64,000 nt of DNA from Stutzerimonas stutzeri (GTDB lineage: Bacteria; Pseudomonadota; Gammaproteobacteria; Pseudomonadales; Pseudomonadaceae), in NCBI RefSeq assembly GCF_002890895.1, contig NZ_POUL01000002.1, positions 62,001-126,000 on the forward strand, written 5' to 3'. Both the position numbers and the translations under genes were made by a program. The notes under the pieces were generated by a model that was not told where the DNA came from, made no database searches, and saw only the letters and a program-made list of their open reading frames with translations. Numbering within the stretch: position 1 is the first letter of the stretch; each line of letters begins with the position of its first letter. Below, piece after piece: positions 27,964 to 38,181 of this stretch.

Positions 27964-29115
27964 TCATAGCCCGTAGTTGTTCAGCTCCCGCGCAATCAGC
28001 AGTCGCTGAATTTCGCTGGAGCCTTCGTAGATCTGCGTGATACGCGCATCGCGGTAATAACGCTCGACCGGGTAATCCTCGAGATACCCGTAGCCGCCGT
28101 GGATCTGCATGGCTTTGGAGCAGACGTATTCGGCAACTTCCGAGGCGAACAGCTTGGCCTGCGAGGCCTCGGACAAACACGGCAGGTTGGCGCTGCGCAG
28201 GCGAGCGGCATGCAGGATGAGCAATCGCGCCGCGTTCAGGCGCGTGTGCATGTCGGCCAGCATGTTCGCCACGCTCTGGTGCTCGATGATCGGCTTGTCG
28301 AACTGGATGCGTTCGCGGGCATAGCCGAGTGCTGCCTCGAACGCGGCGCGGGCAATGCCCAGCGCCTGGGCGCCGATGCCAATGCGGCCGCCTTCGAGGT
28401 TGGAGAGGGCGATGGCCAGCCCCTTGCCGCGTGGGCCGAGCAGGTTGGCTTCGGGAATGCGACAGTCACGCAGGGTCACGCCACAGGTATCCGAAGCGCG
28501 GATGCCCATCTTCTTTTCCATGCGGTCGACGACAAAACCGGGGTTATCCGTGGGCACCAGGAACGCCGATAGCCCCTTCTTACCCAGCTCCGGATCGGTG
28601 ACGGCGAAGACGATGGCGATCTTGGCGCGCTTGCCGTTGCTGACGAACTGCTTGGCGCCGTTGATCACCCATTCGCCGTTTTCCAGCACGGCGCGGGTGC
28701 GCAAGTTGTGCGCCTCGGAACCAGCCTGGGGTTCAGTCAGGGCAAAGCAGCCAATGGCGCGGCCCGCCGCCAGGTCCGGCAGCCATTGGTCCTGCTGCTC
28801 CGGCGTACCGTATTTCAGAATCGGACCGCAGCCCACCGAGCTGTGGATGCTCATCAGCGCACCGATGGCGCCGTCGCCGGCGGAGATTTCCTCGACGGCC
28901 AGGGCATAGGCGACATAGTCGATATAGGTGCCGCCCCACTGCTCGGGCACGATCATGCCCAGCAGGCCAAGCTCGCCAAGCTGGGTCACGGTGTCGTCAC
29001 CGATCCAGCCGGCCTGTTCCCAGGCCTCTGCCTTGGGCGTGATTTCGGCGCGGGCGAAGTCGCGCGCCATGTCGCGGATCATCCGTTGTTCTTCGCTCAG
29101 TTCAATGTCTTGCAT
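27964..29115 (-). CDS. Acyl-CoA dehydrogenase, probably isobutyryl-CoA dehydrogenase
   Basis: 383-residue flavin dehydrogenase. [20 protein letters not shown] and [21 protein letters not shown] are family signatures, and the catalytic Glu sits in [21 protein letters not shown] before the ATG is the ribosome site. It is 10 bases after the 3-hydroxyisobutyryl-CoA hydrolase gene and in one transcript with mmsB, which fits isobutyryl-CoA oxidation in valine breakdown. The similar enzyme at 21464-22594 is assigned to isoleucine by its own context. Confidence 0.9.
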   Translation of the reverse strand: MQDIELSEEQRMIRDMARDFARAEITPKAEAWEQAGWIGDDTVTQLGELGLLGMIVPEQWGGTYIDYVAYALAVEEISAGDGAIGALMSIHSSVGCGPILKYGTPEQQDQWLPDLAAGRAIGCFALTEPQAGSEAHNLRTRAVLENGEWVINGAKQFVSNGKRAKIAIVFAVTDPELGKKGLSAFLVPTDNPGFVVDRMEKKMGIRASDTCGVTLRDCRIPEANLLGPRGKGLAIALSNLEGGRIGIGAQALGIARAAFEAALGYARERIQFDKPIIEHQSVANMLADMHTRLNAARLLILHAARLRSANLPCLSEASQAKLFASEVAEYVCSKAMQIHGGYGYLEDYPVERYYRDARITQIYEGSSEIQRLLIARELNNYGL

Positions 29116-29125
29116 ATGCAGCTCC

Positions 29126-30181
29126 TCAGGCGCCGGCGAAGAAGGCCGCCACGCGCTCGGGCGTCACTTCGTCCAGCGTAGGCGGGTTCCAGCGAGGGTT
29201 CTTGTCCTTGTCGACGATCAGCGCGCGGACGCCTTCAATGATGTCGCCTTCGTCGAACCACTGGCGGTCCAGGTGAAGCTCCATGGCAAAGCAGTCGGCC
29301 AGCGACAAGCTGCGACCACGACGGAGCATTTCCAGCGTGACGCTCATCGACAGCGGCGAACGGCTGTCCATGGTCTTGAGCGTCTCGGCCGCCCAATCGC
29401 GAAACTCGGGACGTGTTTCGGTGGCCAGCGACTGGCGAATGGCAGCGACGCTGTCATGGGCGAAATGCTGCTCGATGGCCGGGAACAGCGCCTTGAACGG
29501 CGCATCCGGCAACTCGGTGCAACCCATGGACACCAGCAGGTTGGTCAGTGTCTGCACCGGCGCAGTGCTCCAATCCTGGCGGTCCAGCGCCTGCTCAAGC
29601 TCGGCGAAACGCTCGTAAGGCACGCAGTAATCGGCGAGACCGGCATACAGCGCGTCGGCCGAGCCGACGTGGTTACCGGTCAGGCCCATGTAGAGGCCGA
29701 GGTTGCCCGGCAGGCGTGGCAGGAAATAGCTACCGCCCACATCCGGGAAGTAACCGATGCCGACCTCCGGCATGCCCATCCGCGTGCGCTCGGAAATCAC
29801 CCGCAGCGAGGCACCCTGGACCAGGCCCATGCCGCCGCCGAGCACGAAGCCGTTCATCAATGCCAGCAGGGGTTTGCTGTAGGCATGGATGTACTGGTCC
29901 AGCGCATATTCTTCCTCGAAGAACGCCCGATGCAGGCTGTCGCCGCTCTTGTAGCTGTCGTACAGCGAGCGGATATCGCCACCGGCGCAGAAGGCTTTCT
30001 CGCCAGCGCCGCGCAATACCACGGCGACCACATCGGGGTCGTCCGCCCAGGCCTGCAGTTGCTCGTGGAGCATCCGCACCATGGGCAGCGTGACGGCGTT
30101 CAGCCCGGCGGGGCGGTTGAGTGTGAGATAGCCGACGCGGTTGCGTACTTCGATCAGTACCGGCGCTTCTGCCTGGGTCAT
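29126..30181 (-). CDS. 3-hydroxyisobutyryl-CoA hydrolase (crotonase family)
   Basis: Releases CoA from 3-hydroxyisobutyryl-CoA in valine catabolism. At 351 residues it is longer than crotonase hydratases, which is typical of the HIBCH/ECH_2 group. [27 protein letters not shown] and [20 protein letters not shown] are the HIBCH motifs. Its start overlaps the mmsB stop by 4 bases. Often annotated just as enoyl-CoA hydratase; length, motifs and the mmsB neighbour decide. Confidence 0.92.
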   Translation of the reverse strand: MTQAEAPVLIEVRNRVGYLTLNRPAGLNAVTLPMVRMLHEQLQAWADDPDVVAVVLRGAGEKAFCAGGDIRSLYDSYKSGDSLHRAFFEEEYALDQYIHAYSKPLLALMNGFVLGGGMGLVQGASLRVISERTRMGMPEVGIGYFPDVGGSYFLPRLPGNLGLYMGLTGNHVGSADALYAGLADYCVPYERFAELEQALDRQDWSTAPVQTLTNLLVSMGCTELPDAPFKALFPAIEQHFAHDSVAAIRQSLATETRPEFRDWAAETLKTMDSRSPLSMSVTLEMLRRGRSLSLADCFAMELHLDRQWFDEGDIIEGVRALIVDKDKNPRWNPPTLDEVTPERVAAFFAGA

Positions 30182-31074
30182 GTCTCGTCCTCTTGACGGT
30201 AGAGTTTGATGATCGCGGAGAAGTCCAGCCCACCGTGGCCCTGCATGCTGAAGGCCTGATAAAGCTGCTGCGCGAGACCACCGAGGATAACCGGCTGGCG
30301 CACCTGTTTGGCCGCTTCACTGGCGAGGCCCAGATCCTTGAGCATCAGGTCGGTGCCGAACCCGCCGCTGTAGCCTCGCGAGGCCGGGCCGTTTTCCAGC
30401 ACGCCAGGGAAGGGGTTGTTGATCTCCGATGCCCAGCAACGTCCGCTCGACGAGTTGATGATTCCGGCCAGCACCTTGGCGTCCATCCCCAGGGCCACGC
30501 CCAGCGACATGGCCTCGGCCACGCCAATCATCGAGATGCCGAGCAGCATGTTGTTGGCAACCTTGGCCACCTGACCGTTTCCTGTGTCGCCGCAATGAAC
30601 GATGTTTTTGCCCATCGTCGCCAGGATTGGCTGTGCCTTGTGGAAGTCCGCCTCACTGCCGCCAACCATGAAGGTCAGGGTGCCGGCTGCGGCGCCGACG
30701 GTGCCACCGGATACCGGAGCGTCGAGCATGGGGTTGCCGTTGTTTGCTGCGGCGGCGGCAACTTCCCGTGCGGACATTGGGTCGATGGTGGAGGAGTCGA
30801 TCAGTAGAACGCCGGATTGGACGTTGGCCAGAAGCCCGTCTTCACCGAGGTAGACCTGCTTCACATGCGCGGCAGCCGGCAGCATGGTGATGATGGCTTC
30901 AACCCCTGCACCCGCGACGGCAGCCGGAGAGGTCGCCTCTTTGGCGCCGGCTTCGACAAGGCCTGAAACCGCAGCCGCTGAGAGGTCGAAAACAGTGACT
31001 TGATGGCCGGCTTTGAGCAGGTTGCGCGCCATGGGCCCACCCATGTTGCCGAGCCCTAGAAATCCGATATGCAT
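30178..31074 (-). CDS. mmsB: 3-hydroxyisobutyrate dehydrogenase
   Basis: NAD enzyme oxidising 3-hydroxyisobutyrate to methylmalonate semialdehyde. It has 298 residues. The Rossmann start is GFLGLGNMGGPMARNLLKAG, the substrate motif is DAPVSGGTVGAAAGTLTFM and the catalytic Lys lies in GNGQVAKVANNMLLG. An AAGGAAACGG site precedes the ATG. It is 67 bases downstream of mmsA and coupled to the hydrolase. Confidence 0.95.
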   Translation of the reverse strand: MHIGFLGLGNMGGPMARNLLKAGHQVTVFDLSAAAVSGLVEAGAKEATSPAAVAGAGVEAIITMLPAAAHVKQVYLGEDGLLANVQSGVLLIDSSTIDPMSAREVAAAAANNGNPMLDAPVSGGTVGAAAGTLTFMVGGSEADFHKAQPILATMGKNIVHCGDTGNGQVAKVANNMLLGISMIGVAEAMSLGVALGMDAKVLAGIINSSSGRCWASEINNPFPGVLENGPASRGYSGGFGTDLMLKDLGLASEAAKQVRQPVILGGLAQQLYQAFSMQGHGGLDFSAIIKLYRQEDET

Positions 31075-31141
31075 GGCCGTTTCCTTCTTGTTCTGATTGA
31101 CGGCTGAAACGGCGCCGGGTGTTTAGCCGACGCCGATCCCG

Positions 31142-32653
31142 TTACTTGAGGTTGATGGTGGTGTTCACCGGGCCGCCGACCTCGTTCTCATCGAACCAGC
31201 GCTGGGTGATGGTCTTGGTCTGAGTGTAGAACTGCACCACCTGCTTGCCATACGGGCCGAGGTCGCCAAGCTTGGAGGCGCGCGAGCCGGTAAAGGAGAA
31301 CATGGGCACCGGTACGGGGATCGGCACGTTGATGCCGACCTGGCCAACGTCGATCTCTTCCTGAAAATGCCGGGCCGCGGCGCCGGAACGGGTGAACAGG
31401 GCGGTGCCGTTGCCGTTGGGGTTGGCGTTGATCAGCTCGATGGCCTGGTCGAGGGTGTCGACCTGCATCACGCAGAGCACCGGGCCGAAGATTTCCTCCC
31501 GGTAGATGGTCATGTCCGGCTTCACCCCGGAGAAGATGGTCGGCCCGACGAAGTTGCCTTTCTCGAAGCCCGAGACCTGCGGATTGCGACCGTCCAGCAC
31601 CAGTTCTGCACCTTCCGACACGCCGTGCTCGATCAGCGAACTGATGCGATCCAGCGCAGTGCAGGACACCACGGGGCCAACGTCGGTCCCGCTTTCAGCA
31701 CCCGCATTAACCTTCAGTGTTTTGGCCTTGGCGACCAGATCCGGCAGCCAGCTCTGTGCTTCGCCCACCAGGATCAGCACCGACAGTGCCATGCAGCGCT
31801 GGCCAGCTGCGCCGAATGCCGCGCCGACGAGGTTGTTGAGGGTCTGCTCCTTGTGCGCGTCGGGCAGGATGATGCCGTGGTTCTTGGCGCCCATCATGCA
31901 CTGCACGCGCTTGCCGGCTCCGCTGGCGCGGTTATAGACATGGGTGCCGACCTTGGTCGAACCGACAAAGGAAACGGCCTTGATGTCCGGGTGATCGCAG
32001 ATCAGGTTCACCGCTTCGGCGCCGCCGTGAATGACGTTCAGCACGCCCGGCGGCACGCCTGCTTCCATCGCCAGTTCGGCGAGACGCATGGTCACCATCG
32101 GGTCCTGTTCGGACGGTTTGAGGACGAAGGTATTACCGGTGGCAATCGCCATGGGAAACATCCACAACGGAATCATCGCCGGGAAGTTGAACGGGGTGAT
32201 GCCCGCGCAGACACCCAGCGGCTGCAGCAGCGTGTAGGTGTCGATGCCGGTGGCGACGTTGTTGGCCAGCTCGCCCAGTTGCAGATTGCCAATGCCGGCG
32301 GCGTGCTCAACCACCTCGAGCCCGCGGAACACATCGCCTTCAGCGTCCGGCAGGGTCTTGCCCTGTTCGGCAGTGAGGATGGCGGCGAGCTCCTTCATGT
32401 TTTCGCGAATCAGCTGCTGGTACTTGAGGAAGATCCGCGAGCGCGCGCCGATGGGCGTCTTGCGCCAGGTCTTGAAGGCTTCCTTGGCGCTGGCGACGGC
32501 AGCGTTCATCTCCGCCTCGGTAGCGAAGGGTACGCGGGCCAGGACTTCCTGCGTCGCCGGGTTGACGATGTCGCGCCATTCGCTGGTTGATGACTCGACC
32601 AGCTCACCGCCGATCAGGAGTTTGACTGTGGGGATGGCACTTGACTGGGTCAT
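31142..32653 (-). CDS. mmsA: Methylmalonate-semialdehyde dehydrogenase (CoA-acylating)
   Basis: Converts methylmalonate semialdehyde with CoA and NAD to propionyl-CoA and CO2. It has 503 residues from [20 protein letters not shown]; a 40-codon upstream extension lacks homology and a ribosome site, whereas AGGACACGCC precedes the chosen ATG. The catalytic Cys is in [15 protein letters not shown], and the NAD motif [16 protein letters not shown] is intact. It is first gene of the valine module; no mmsR is beside it. Confidence 0.95.
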   Translation of the reverse strand: MTQSSAIPTVKLLIGGELVESSTSEWRDIVNPATQEVLARVPFATEAEMNAAVASAKEAFKTWRKTPIGARSRIFLKYQQLIRENMKELAAILTAEQGKTLPDAEGDVFRGLEVVEHAAGIGNLQLGELANNVATGIDTYTLLQPLGVCAGITPFNFPAMIPLWMFPMAIATGNTFVLKPSEQDPMVTMRLAELAMEAGVPPGVLNVIHGGAEAVNLICDHPDIKAVSFVGSTKVGTHVYNRASGAGKRVQCMMGAKNHGIILPDAHKEQTLNNLVGAAFGAAGQRCMALSVLILVGEAQSWLPDLVAKAKTLKVNAGAESGTDVGPVVSCTALDRISSLIEHGVSEGAELVLDGRNPQVSGFEKGNFVGPTIFSGVKPDMTIYREEIFGPVLCVMQVDTLDQAIELINANPNGNGTALFTRSGAAARHFQEEIDVGQVGINVPIPVPVPMFSFTGSRASKLGDLGPYGKQVVQFYTQTKTITQRWFDENEVGGPVNTTINLK

Positions 32654-32760
32654 GGCGTGTCCTAGCGATTGTTGTTCTTTGGATAGAAGAATGGATGGAG
32701 CTGTCCTGATCCTAGAGTGCATATTTGCCGACATCAATGCGGCTCGCTGCATAGCTGGTC

Positions 32761-32772
32761 TGCATAAATGCA
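32761..32772. promoter_or_regulatory. Palindrome TGCAT-AA-ATGCA before mmsA
   Basis: A perfect 5-base inverted repeat in the 228-base divergent gap between mmsA and the sensor kinase. Further TGCATA copies lie at 32718 and 32748, giving a spaced series as seen at multi-site operators. Which gene it serves is not clear. Confidence 0.35.
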
Positions 32773-32881
32773 CATACTGTCCTTTGCGGTGAATACTGCT
32801 GGGCTGTCTGGACTCGCCGTCTCGCTTGGTTCGGTAAACTCTGCCGGCGGGACATCCATCGACTGGTCGTGAAAGGTGCTG

Positions 32882-34672
32882 ATGCAGATTGCAAATATCC
32901 CCGGTGCGAACCTGGTAGCCGAAGCCCTTGCGGATTCGTCGCCGTTCGATGATCCCGTGTTCGACGTCATGCCTATGGGTGTGTGCGTGCTCGACGCCAA
33001 TGGCGCCGTGCTGCGCTACAACCGAATGGCCGATCAGCTGTGCGGCGGTGTGTTAGCCAGTCATGGCCGTCTGCGGATAGTCCGAAGCGATGGCGAGCTG
33101 ATATCCCTTGCCGATACCCCGTTGGGTCACACGATCCGCACGGGACGCGCCGCTCAGGACGTCGCGCTGCTGATCGAGCGTCCCGATGGCATTCCGGCGG
33201 CCGCACTGGCCAATATCGAAGCGCTGCGCAACGACGCCGGGCAGATCACCGGCGCAGTCGTCTGCTTTCAGGCGACTACACCTGCGCGGCAATCAAGTGC
33301 TGACCGGCGGCGTAACGTCGATTGGTTGAGCGCGATGGTGAACCACACGCCCGAGTGCGTGAAGGTGGTTGATCGCGACGGGACGCTAGTCCAGATGAAC
33401 CCCGCTGGCCTGCAGATGCTGGCAGCAAATGCTCCAGAGGACGTAGAGGGTGGCTGCGTATTCGAGCTCGTTGCGTCTGAGCACCGCGCGTCTTGGCAGG
33501 AGCAACACCTGCGCGTTTGCGACGGCGAGAAACTCAGCTGGGAATTCGACATCATCAATCTCGCCGGGGAACGACGGCACATGGAAACCCACGCGGTGCC
33601 CATGACGATGCCAGACGGCAGCAACGGATCCAGCGGCGGTTACGTGCAACTGGCAATTACCCGCGACATCACCGAACGCAAGCAGTTGGAGGCCGCTAAC
33701 CGAGAAGCAGAACAGCGCTTGCGCGATCTTTTGGAAGCCTTGCCCACAGCCGTTTACACCACCGATGCGAATGGCAAGGTCAGCTATTTCAACCAGGCTT
33801 GTGTCGAGCTGGCCGGGCGTGTACCGGTGATCGGTAGCGATGAGTGGTGCGTGACCTGGCGGTTGTATTGGCCAGACGGCACACCGATGGGTCACGAGGA
33901 TTGCCCGATGGCGGTGGCGGTCACCGAAAACAGCGCGATCCAGGGGGCCGAAGCGATAGCCGAGCGCCCTGACGGAACCCGCGTGCCGTTTCTCGCCTAT
34001 CCCGCGCCACTGCGCAATGGCGCGGGCGAGCTGATTGGTGCGGTCAACATGCTGGTCGATATCACCGAGCGAAAGGTCGCCGAAGACCATCGCCAGCTGT
34101 TGCTCAATGAGCTCAATCATCGAGTCAAGAACACGCTCGCGACGGTGCAGTCGATTGCTGCGCAGAGCTTTCGTCGAGACGCCAGCAACCAGGGCTATCA
34201 CTGGTTTGAAGGGCGGCTGATTGCGCTATCAAAGGCGCACGACGTGTTGTCTCGGGAGAACTGGCAAGCCGCTGACCTGCGTGAGGTGATTGAACAGGCT
34301 ATCGCGCCGTTTCGGGTCGATGGCCGCCAGCGTTTTATCAGCGAGGGGCCGGCGCAGCGGTTGCGGCCCAAGCAGGCACTGGCGCTGGCCATGGCACTGC
34401 ATGAGCTGTGTACCAACGCGGCCAAATATGGGGCCTTGTCCAGCGATTCGGGCCAGGTTCGCATTGTCTGGAAGCTGTCACAGTCAGATCAGACAGCCAC
34501 TTTGCAGTTGCACTGGGAAGAGGTCGGCGGGCCGATCGTTTCACCGCCCGTGCGAAAAGGCTTCGGGTCGCGCCTGCTCGAGCGCGGTCTGGCCGGTGAA
34601 CTGAACGCTGAAGTACGTCTCGCTTTTCCCAGTGGTGGCGTTGTCTGCGATATCGAGGTGCCATTGCAATGA
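32882..34672 (+). CDS. PAS-domain sensor kinase of the HWE histidine kinase family
   Basis: 596-residue cytoplasmic-looking sensor without transmembrane helices. Three PAS-like modules (about 25-115, 150-275 and 280-405; each of the latter two ends in a PAC-type DITERK box) precede an HWE-type kinase core. The phosphoacceptor is His413 in [16 protein letters not shown], and the ATPase N box reads [15 protein letters not shown]. Start at ATG 32882 behind GAAAGGTG, rather than the GTG two codons earlier. It overlaps the response regulator by ATGA. Ligand or light sensing cannot be decided; no LOV cysteine motif was noticed. Confidence 0.92.
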   Translation: MQIANIPGANLVAEALADSSPFDDPVFDVMPMGVCVLDANGAVLRYNRMADQLCGGVLASHGRLRIVRSDGELISLADTPLGHTIRTGRAAQDVALLIERPDGIPAAALANIEALRNDAGQITGAVVCFQATTPARQSSADRRRNVDWLSAMVNHTPECVKVVDRDGTLVQMNPAGLQMLAANAPEDVEGGCVFELVASEHRASWQEQHLRVCDGEKLSWEFDIINLAGERRHMETHAVPMTMPDGSNGSSGGYVQLAITRDITERKQLEAANREAEQRLRDLLEALPTAVYTTDANGKVSYFNQACVELAGRVPVIGSDEWCVTWRLYWPDGTPMGHEDCPMAVAVTENSAIQGAEAIAERPDGTRVPFLAYPAPLRNGAGELIGAVNMLVDITERKVAEDHRQLLLNELNHRVKNTLATVQSIAAQSFRRDASNQGYHWFEGRLIALSKAHDVLSRENWQAADLREVIEQAIAPFRVDGRQRFISEGPAQRLRPKQALALAMALHELCTNAAKYGALSSDSGQVRIVWKLSQSDQTATLQLHWEEVGGPIVSPPVRKGFGSRLLERGLAGELNAEVRLAFPSGGVVCDIEVPLQ

Positions 34673-35031
34673 GCGGACTGTGTTCAAGAGTACTGGTCAT
34701 CGAGGATGAGGCGCTGGTCGGGATGCTGCTGGAAGACATGCTGCAGGATATCGGCTGTGAGCATGTGGAGCTGGTGCCGCGGTTTGCCGAAGGCATGCAG
34801 GCTGCCGAGAACGGTGATTTCGATCTGGCGGTGCTGGACGTCAATCTGGACGGGGTAAGTAGCTTTCCGATTGCCGATCGACTGATTGGGCGCAACATTC
34901 CGCTGGTATTCGCGACCGGCTATGGCTCGGTCGGAATGGACCCGCGCTACGCGCACATTCCGACGCTGCAAAAACCTTTCTTCTTCAGTGACCTCGAGCA
35001 AATCGTGCGCCGGGCCCTGGCTGCTGAATGA
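34669..35031 (+). CDS. Single-domain response regulator
   Basis: 120-residue receiver domain without output. Acidic pair in VLVIEDEALVG, phosphoacceptor Asp57 in LAVLDVNLDG, Thr in VFATGYGS and Lys in TLQKPF are in place. Co-translated with the HWE kinase, so it is its phosphorylation partner; it may act as a phosphate relay or sink or on a distant target. Confidence 0.92.
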   Translation: MSGLCSRVLVIEDEALVGMLLEDMLQDIGCEHVELVPRFAEGMQAAENGDFDLAVLDVNLDGVSSFPIADRLIGRNIPLVFATGYGSVGMDPRYAHIPTLQKPFFFSDLEQIVRRALAAE

Positions 35032-35075
35032 ACTGGCCTGCTGCTGCGGAATGAGGCGGCTGCAGGCCCTGGGGG

Positions 35076-36173
35076 TTATGGCCCCTGCGTAACAATCGCC
35101 GAATTGCCCGTGCCGTCCTGCCTGATGGTCGCGTCGTACTGCTGCACGTTGTCCCACGCACCGGTCTGCAGGAGCGAAGCGTAATTCTCCGTACCGGTCT
35201 GCTCGACTGTGCCGCTGCTGTAATAGCCCATCTGAACCACATCGATCTCGTTGGCCGTCCCGTTCTGGTCGATGACGAGACTACTGCCATCGAAGCTCTG
35301 CTCGATGTCGACCCGGTTGTCGTTACCCGTAGAGCGACCGTCCACTGTCGTCGAGCGTCCGCCTTGCTCTGCGGTCAGCACGTTGCCGGTGCCATCTTGA
35401 GTGAAAGAGAACGAAGAGAAGCCACCAGACTCCACGACATCGGCGACGTTGTCCGTGCCGATTTGCACCAGCGTTACATCACCGGACGAATAGCGTCCTC
35501 CAGAACGCTGGTCGAGGGTTGCCTCATTACCTATGCCGTTCTGGCTGATCGACGCGTATGCCCCATAGGGGAAACCATCCTGGGTGAGCCTGATGACGTT
35601 GGCTGTACCGCTCTGCTCGGTATCGGCAGCGGCGCCGCCGGTCTGTTCGATGTAGGCCGTATTGCCGTCACCGTTCTGAACGCCGGTGTAGCTTTTCCCT
35701 AAACGGCCAACCTGGAACACCTCGGTGGCGTTGCCCTGGCCGTTCTGGGTAACCGTGGCGGCGTTGCCGGCACCGTCGGGTTGTTCGATATAAGCCAAGT
35801 TGCTGATCCCCGCCTGGGAGATGGCTACCGACTGGCCTGTGCCTATCGAGGATTGAAGAACCGTGGCCAGGTTGTATTCCCCGTCCTGGCTGATCGCCAC
35901 GTTACCGTTAACGCCACTCTGATCGGTGATGGAGATGTTGCCGCTGCCGGCCTGTTCGCTGTCAGCTGTCATCCCGGCGCCGCGTTGGTCGGTGTAAACG
36001 ACGTTGCCTGTACCGCTCTGGCGCTGGGAGATACTGCTGTCTTCGCCTCGCTGGGTGATATCGGCGTAGTTGTCGGACCCCGCCTGGTCCTGGGTTGATT
36101 CATTGACCGCGTAGGCGTGGTTGATGAGCAGTACGGAAATGGCGGCTGCCAGAATTGTTCTTGTGGCTTGCAT
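35076..36173 (-). CDS. Secreted curlin-repeat (CsgA/CsgB-like) protein
   Basis: 365 residues. The signal peptide ends about residue 22 (HAYA). The rest is a run of some fifteen repeats of about 20 residues with the curlin pattern Q-x-G-x-x-N and a trailing Q, for example SQNGIGNEATLDQ and RQDGTGNSAIVTQ. It has no Cys and almost no Lys, and is rich in Gln, Gly, Asn, Ser and Thr. Such proteins fold as a beta-helix and form extracellular amyloid fibres. It is longer than CsgA/CsgB (about 150) and stands alone: no csgDEFG is nearby. AAGGACTCTGAC precedes the ATG. Convergent with the response regulator. Confidence 0.85.
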   Translation of the reverse strand: MQATRTILAAAISVLLINHAYAVNESTQDQAGSDNYADITQRGEDSSISQRQSGTGNVVYTDQRGAGMTADSEQAGSGNISITDQSGVNGNVAISQDGEYNLATVLQSSIGTGQSVAISQAGISNLAYIEQPDGAGNAATVTQNGQGNATEVFQVGRLGKSYTGVQNGDGNTAYIEQTGGAAADTEQSGTANVIRLTQDGFPYGAYASISQNGIGNEATLDQRSGGRYSSGDVTLVQIGTDNVADVVESGGFSSFSFTQDGTGNVLTAEQGGRSTTVDGRSTGNDNRVDIEQSFDGSSLVIDQNGTANEIDVVQMGYYSSGTVEQTGTENYASLLQTGAWDNVQQYDATIRQDGTGNSAIVTQGP

Positions 36174-36394
36174 GTCAGAGTCCTTCCGGTGCGGAAGCCT
36201 GAGTTCTATTCATCAGGTTTGCCGCTGTGTATCCACCGGAAAGCCTATCTGGCATGGATGGAGGATTAATCCGGCCACCGTCGCTCTGTATTAGACGCAG
36301 TCACTGAGTCTCAGGCGGGGATTGCCACCATTGTGCTTTGTACCGATTTGAAATAAAGAACCCGTAGGGCTGTGTGGCAAGGGGCCGCGTCTGC

Positions 36395-37003
36395 TTAGGT
36401 CCGTGGCCAGGCGGCCAGCAGTTGCTGGGTGAACAATGCCTGTTGCGACTTGAGGCTGAACAATTCTGGCGAGAACAACCAGCTGTGGGTGATGCCCATG
36501 AGGCTCGCATAGAGAAACAGCGCACGGCTGTGTGACTTGGCTGGGGCAGGGCTGTTGCCGGAGTCTGCCGCTTCGATCAGCTGCTCCAGCAGCTTGACGA
36601 TGTCGCGTGTCAGTTTGCGCTCACGCTTGAGCGTATCGGCCATCTGCTCGGTGAACTCGGTCTTGTTCAACAAGATCTCGAACGACTGCCGGTGCCAGCG
36701 ATCTTCAAGCAACAGGCGGAACCACTCGCTGATGAAGTGTTCTAGCGCCGACCGCGGCTGATCCGCCATGCCCAGGCTCTGCGAGATCAACCGCTCCAGC
36801 GGCTGCTGGGAAAATCCCAGAACCGCCTGAAACAGCTCGTCCTTGTTCTTGAAGTGCCAGTAGATTGGCCCACGGCTGAAACCCGCTTCATCAGCGATCA
36901 TCGCCAGCGTTGTATTGGAATAACCGTTCTTGCTGAACAGCTCCAGCGCGGCGGCGATGATCTTCAGGCGGGTTTGCTCGGCGTCTTCTTTCGTACGGCG
37001 CAT
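36395..37003 (-). CDS. TetR-family regulator (AcrR/TtgR-like)
   Basis: 202-residue repressor. The N-terminal HTH (LFSKNGYSNTTLAMIADEAG then SRGPIYWHFKNKDELF) and the YWHFKNK helix are those of the AcrR/TtgR efflux regulators. The C-terminal ligand domain is helical. No efflux pump gene is adjacent; the nearest genes are the curlin-like gene (221-base gap) and a binding protein (82-base gap), so its target is open. Confidence 0.9.
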   Translation of the reverse strand: MRRTKEDAEQTRLKIIAAALELFSKNGYSNTTLAMIADEAGFSRGPIYWHFKNKDELFQAVLGFSQQPLERLISQSLGMADQPRSALEHFISEWFRLLLEDRWHRQSFEILLNKTEFTEQMADTLKRERKLTRDIVKLLEQLIEAADSGNSPAPAKSHSRALFLYASLMGITHSWLFSPELFSLKSQQALFTQQLLAAWPRT

Positions 37004-37085
37004 GGGCTCGATCGTCGGGGATGAGGGAAGGGCGAGGGTGTTCTAGCTTCCAGCGTTGGACCGGAAGCTAGAAGCCAGACGCTTT

Positions 37086-38159
37086 CTACAGCTTTCCATC
37101 CGCCGCCATTTGCATGTAGGTGGTATCGAAGCGCAGTTTGACGTTGCTCTCGGAGCCGAGCAACTTGTCGCCCGGCATGGCGATGCCGACAAAATCAACC
37201 GAGTCGGCGCCGTCGCCCAGCAGGCCGTGATCGAAAGAGAACTGACGAACGCTGTCCATCGCCTGATAAGCCTCATCGCTCTGAATGAAGGCCAACGAAT
37301 CGGCCGGCGTCCAGAACATCTTCATGCCCTTGAGCTGGCTTTCGTAACCGGCTTGATCGGTGCCCGATGCCTGACCAAGGGCCGCACGTGCCTTCGCCCC
37401 TTCCTCGGTATCGCTTTCAAGAATGCCCATCACCTCGTACCAGGCGCCGACCAGCGCTTTGCCGAAGTCCGGGTTGTCAGCCAGCGTTTCGCTGTTGACG
37501 ATGGTCAGGTCCTTGATGTGACCGGGAATATTGCTGGAGTCGAAGGCCTTGTGCGCATCGGGCATGGCGGCGACTTCATCCAGCAGCGGATTCCAGGTCA
37601 CCACGTTGCGCACGTCGTCGGTGCTGAAGGCGGCGACCAGGTCGGCATCCGAGGTGTTCACCACCTGCACGTCGCGCTCGCTCATCCCCACGCTGTCCAG
37701 CGCCTGAGCCAGCAGGTAGTGCGAGACCGACAGTTCGACCAGATGGATCTGCTGGTCCTTGAGGCTTTTCAGATCAGCACTGCCCTTCATCACCAGCCCA
37801 TCGTTGCCGTTGGAGTAGTCGCCAACGATCAGTGCTGTGGTATCGACGCCGCCCGCAGCCGGGATCGAAAGCGCATCCATGCTGGTGGCGACCACGCCGT
37901 CGAACTGGCCCGCGGTGTACTGGTTGATGGATTCAACGTAGTCGTTGATCTGGGTGATGTTGACTTCTATCCCGTACTTGTCGGCCCACTTTTTCATGAT
38001 TCCCGACTCGTCGGCGTACTGCCAGGGCATCCAGCCGGCGTAGATGGTCCAGGCGATATCGAAGCTTTTCTTTTCTTCAGCCTGGGCGGCGAATGGCGAA
38101 AGCGCAGCGAAGATGACGGCGCCGGCACAGAGTGCTCGCTTGAAAGTATTGGCTTGCAT
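37086..38159 (-). CDS. Periplasmic binding protein of urea-carboxylase-associated (NitT/TauT) type
   Basis: 357 residues. Signal peptide MQANTFKRALCAGAVIFAA ends at AQA; mature start EEKKSFDIAWTIYAGWMPWQ. The fold is NMT1/TauA-like. The GW-x-PW motif and overall sequence recall the binding proteins found in urea carboxylase regions. A strong AAGGAG site precedes the ATG. It lies 22 bases after the type III glutamine synthetase and has no permease or ATPase beside it, so it must borrow them, perhaps from the genes at 48653-50382. Ligand: urea or another small amide by analogy only. Confidence 0.82.
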   Translation of the reverse strand: MQANTFKRALCAGAVIFAALSPFAAQAEEKKSFDIAWTIYAGWMPWQYADESGIMKKWADKYGIEVNITQINDYVESINQYTAGQFDGVVATSMDALSIPAAGGVDTTALIVGDYSNGNDGLVMKGSADLKSLKDQQIHLVELSVSHYLLAQALDSVGMSERDVQVVNTSDADLVAAFSTDDVRNVVTWNPLLDEVAAMPDAHKAFDSSNIPGHIKDLTIVNSETLADNPDFGKALVGAWYEVMGILESDTEEGAKARAALGQASGTDQAGYESQLKGMKMFWTPADSLAFIQSDEAYQAMDSVRQFSFDHGLLGDGADSVDFVGIAMPGDKLLGSESNVKLRFDTTYMQMAADGKL

Positions 38160-38181
38160 GGTGAATCTCCTTGTCATCTGC

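Noticed and set aside
26155-27969. 604-codon open frame opposite the second acyl-CoA ligase
   Set aside because: Antisense to a full ligase and runs across the ligase promoter; no start signal or family.
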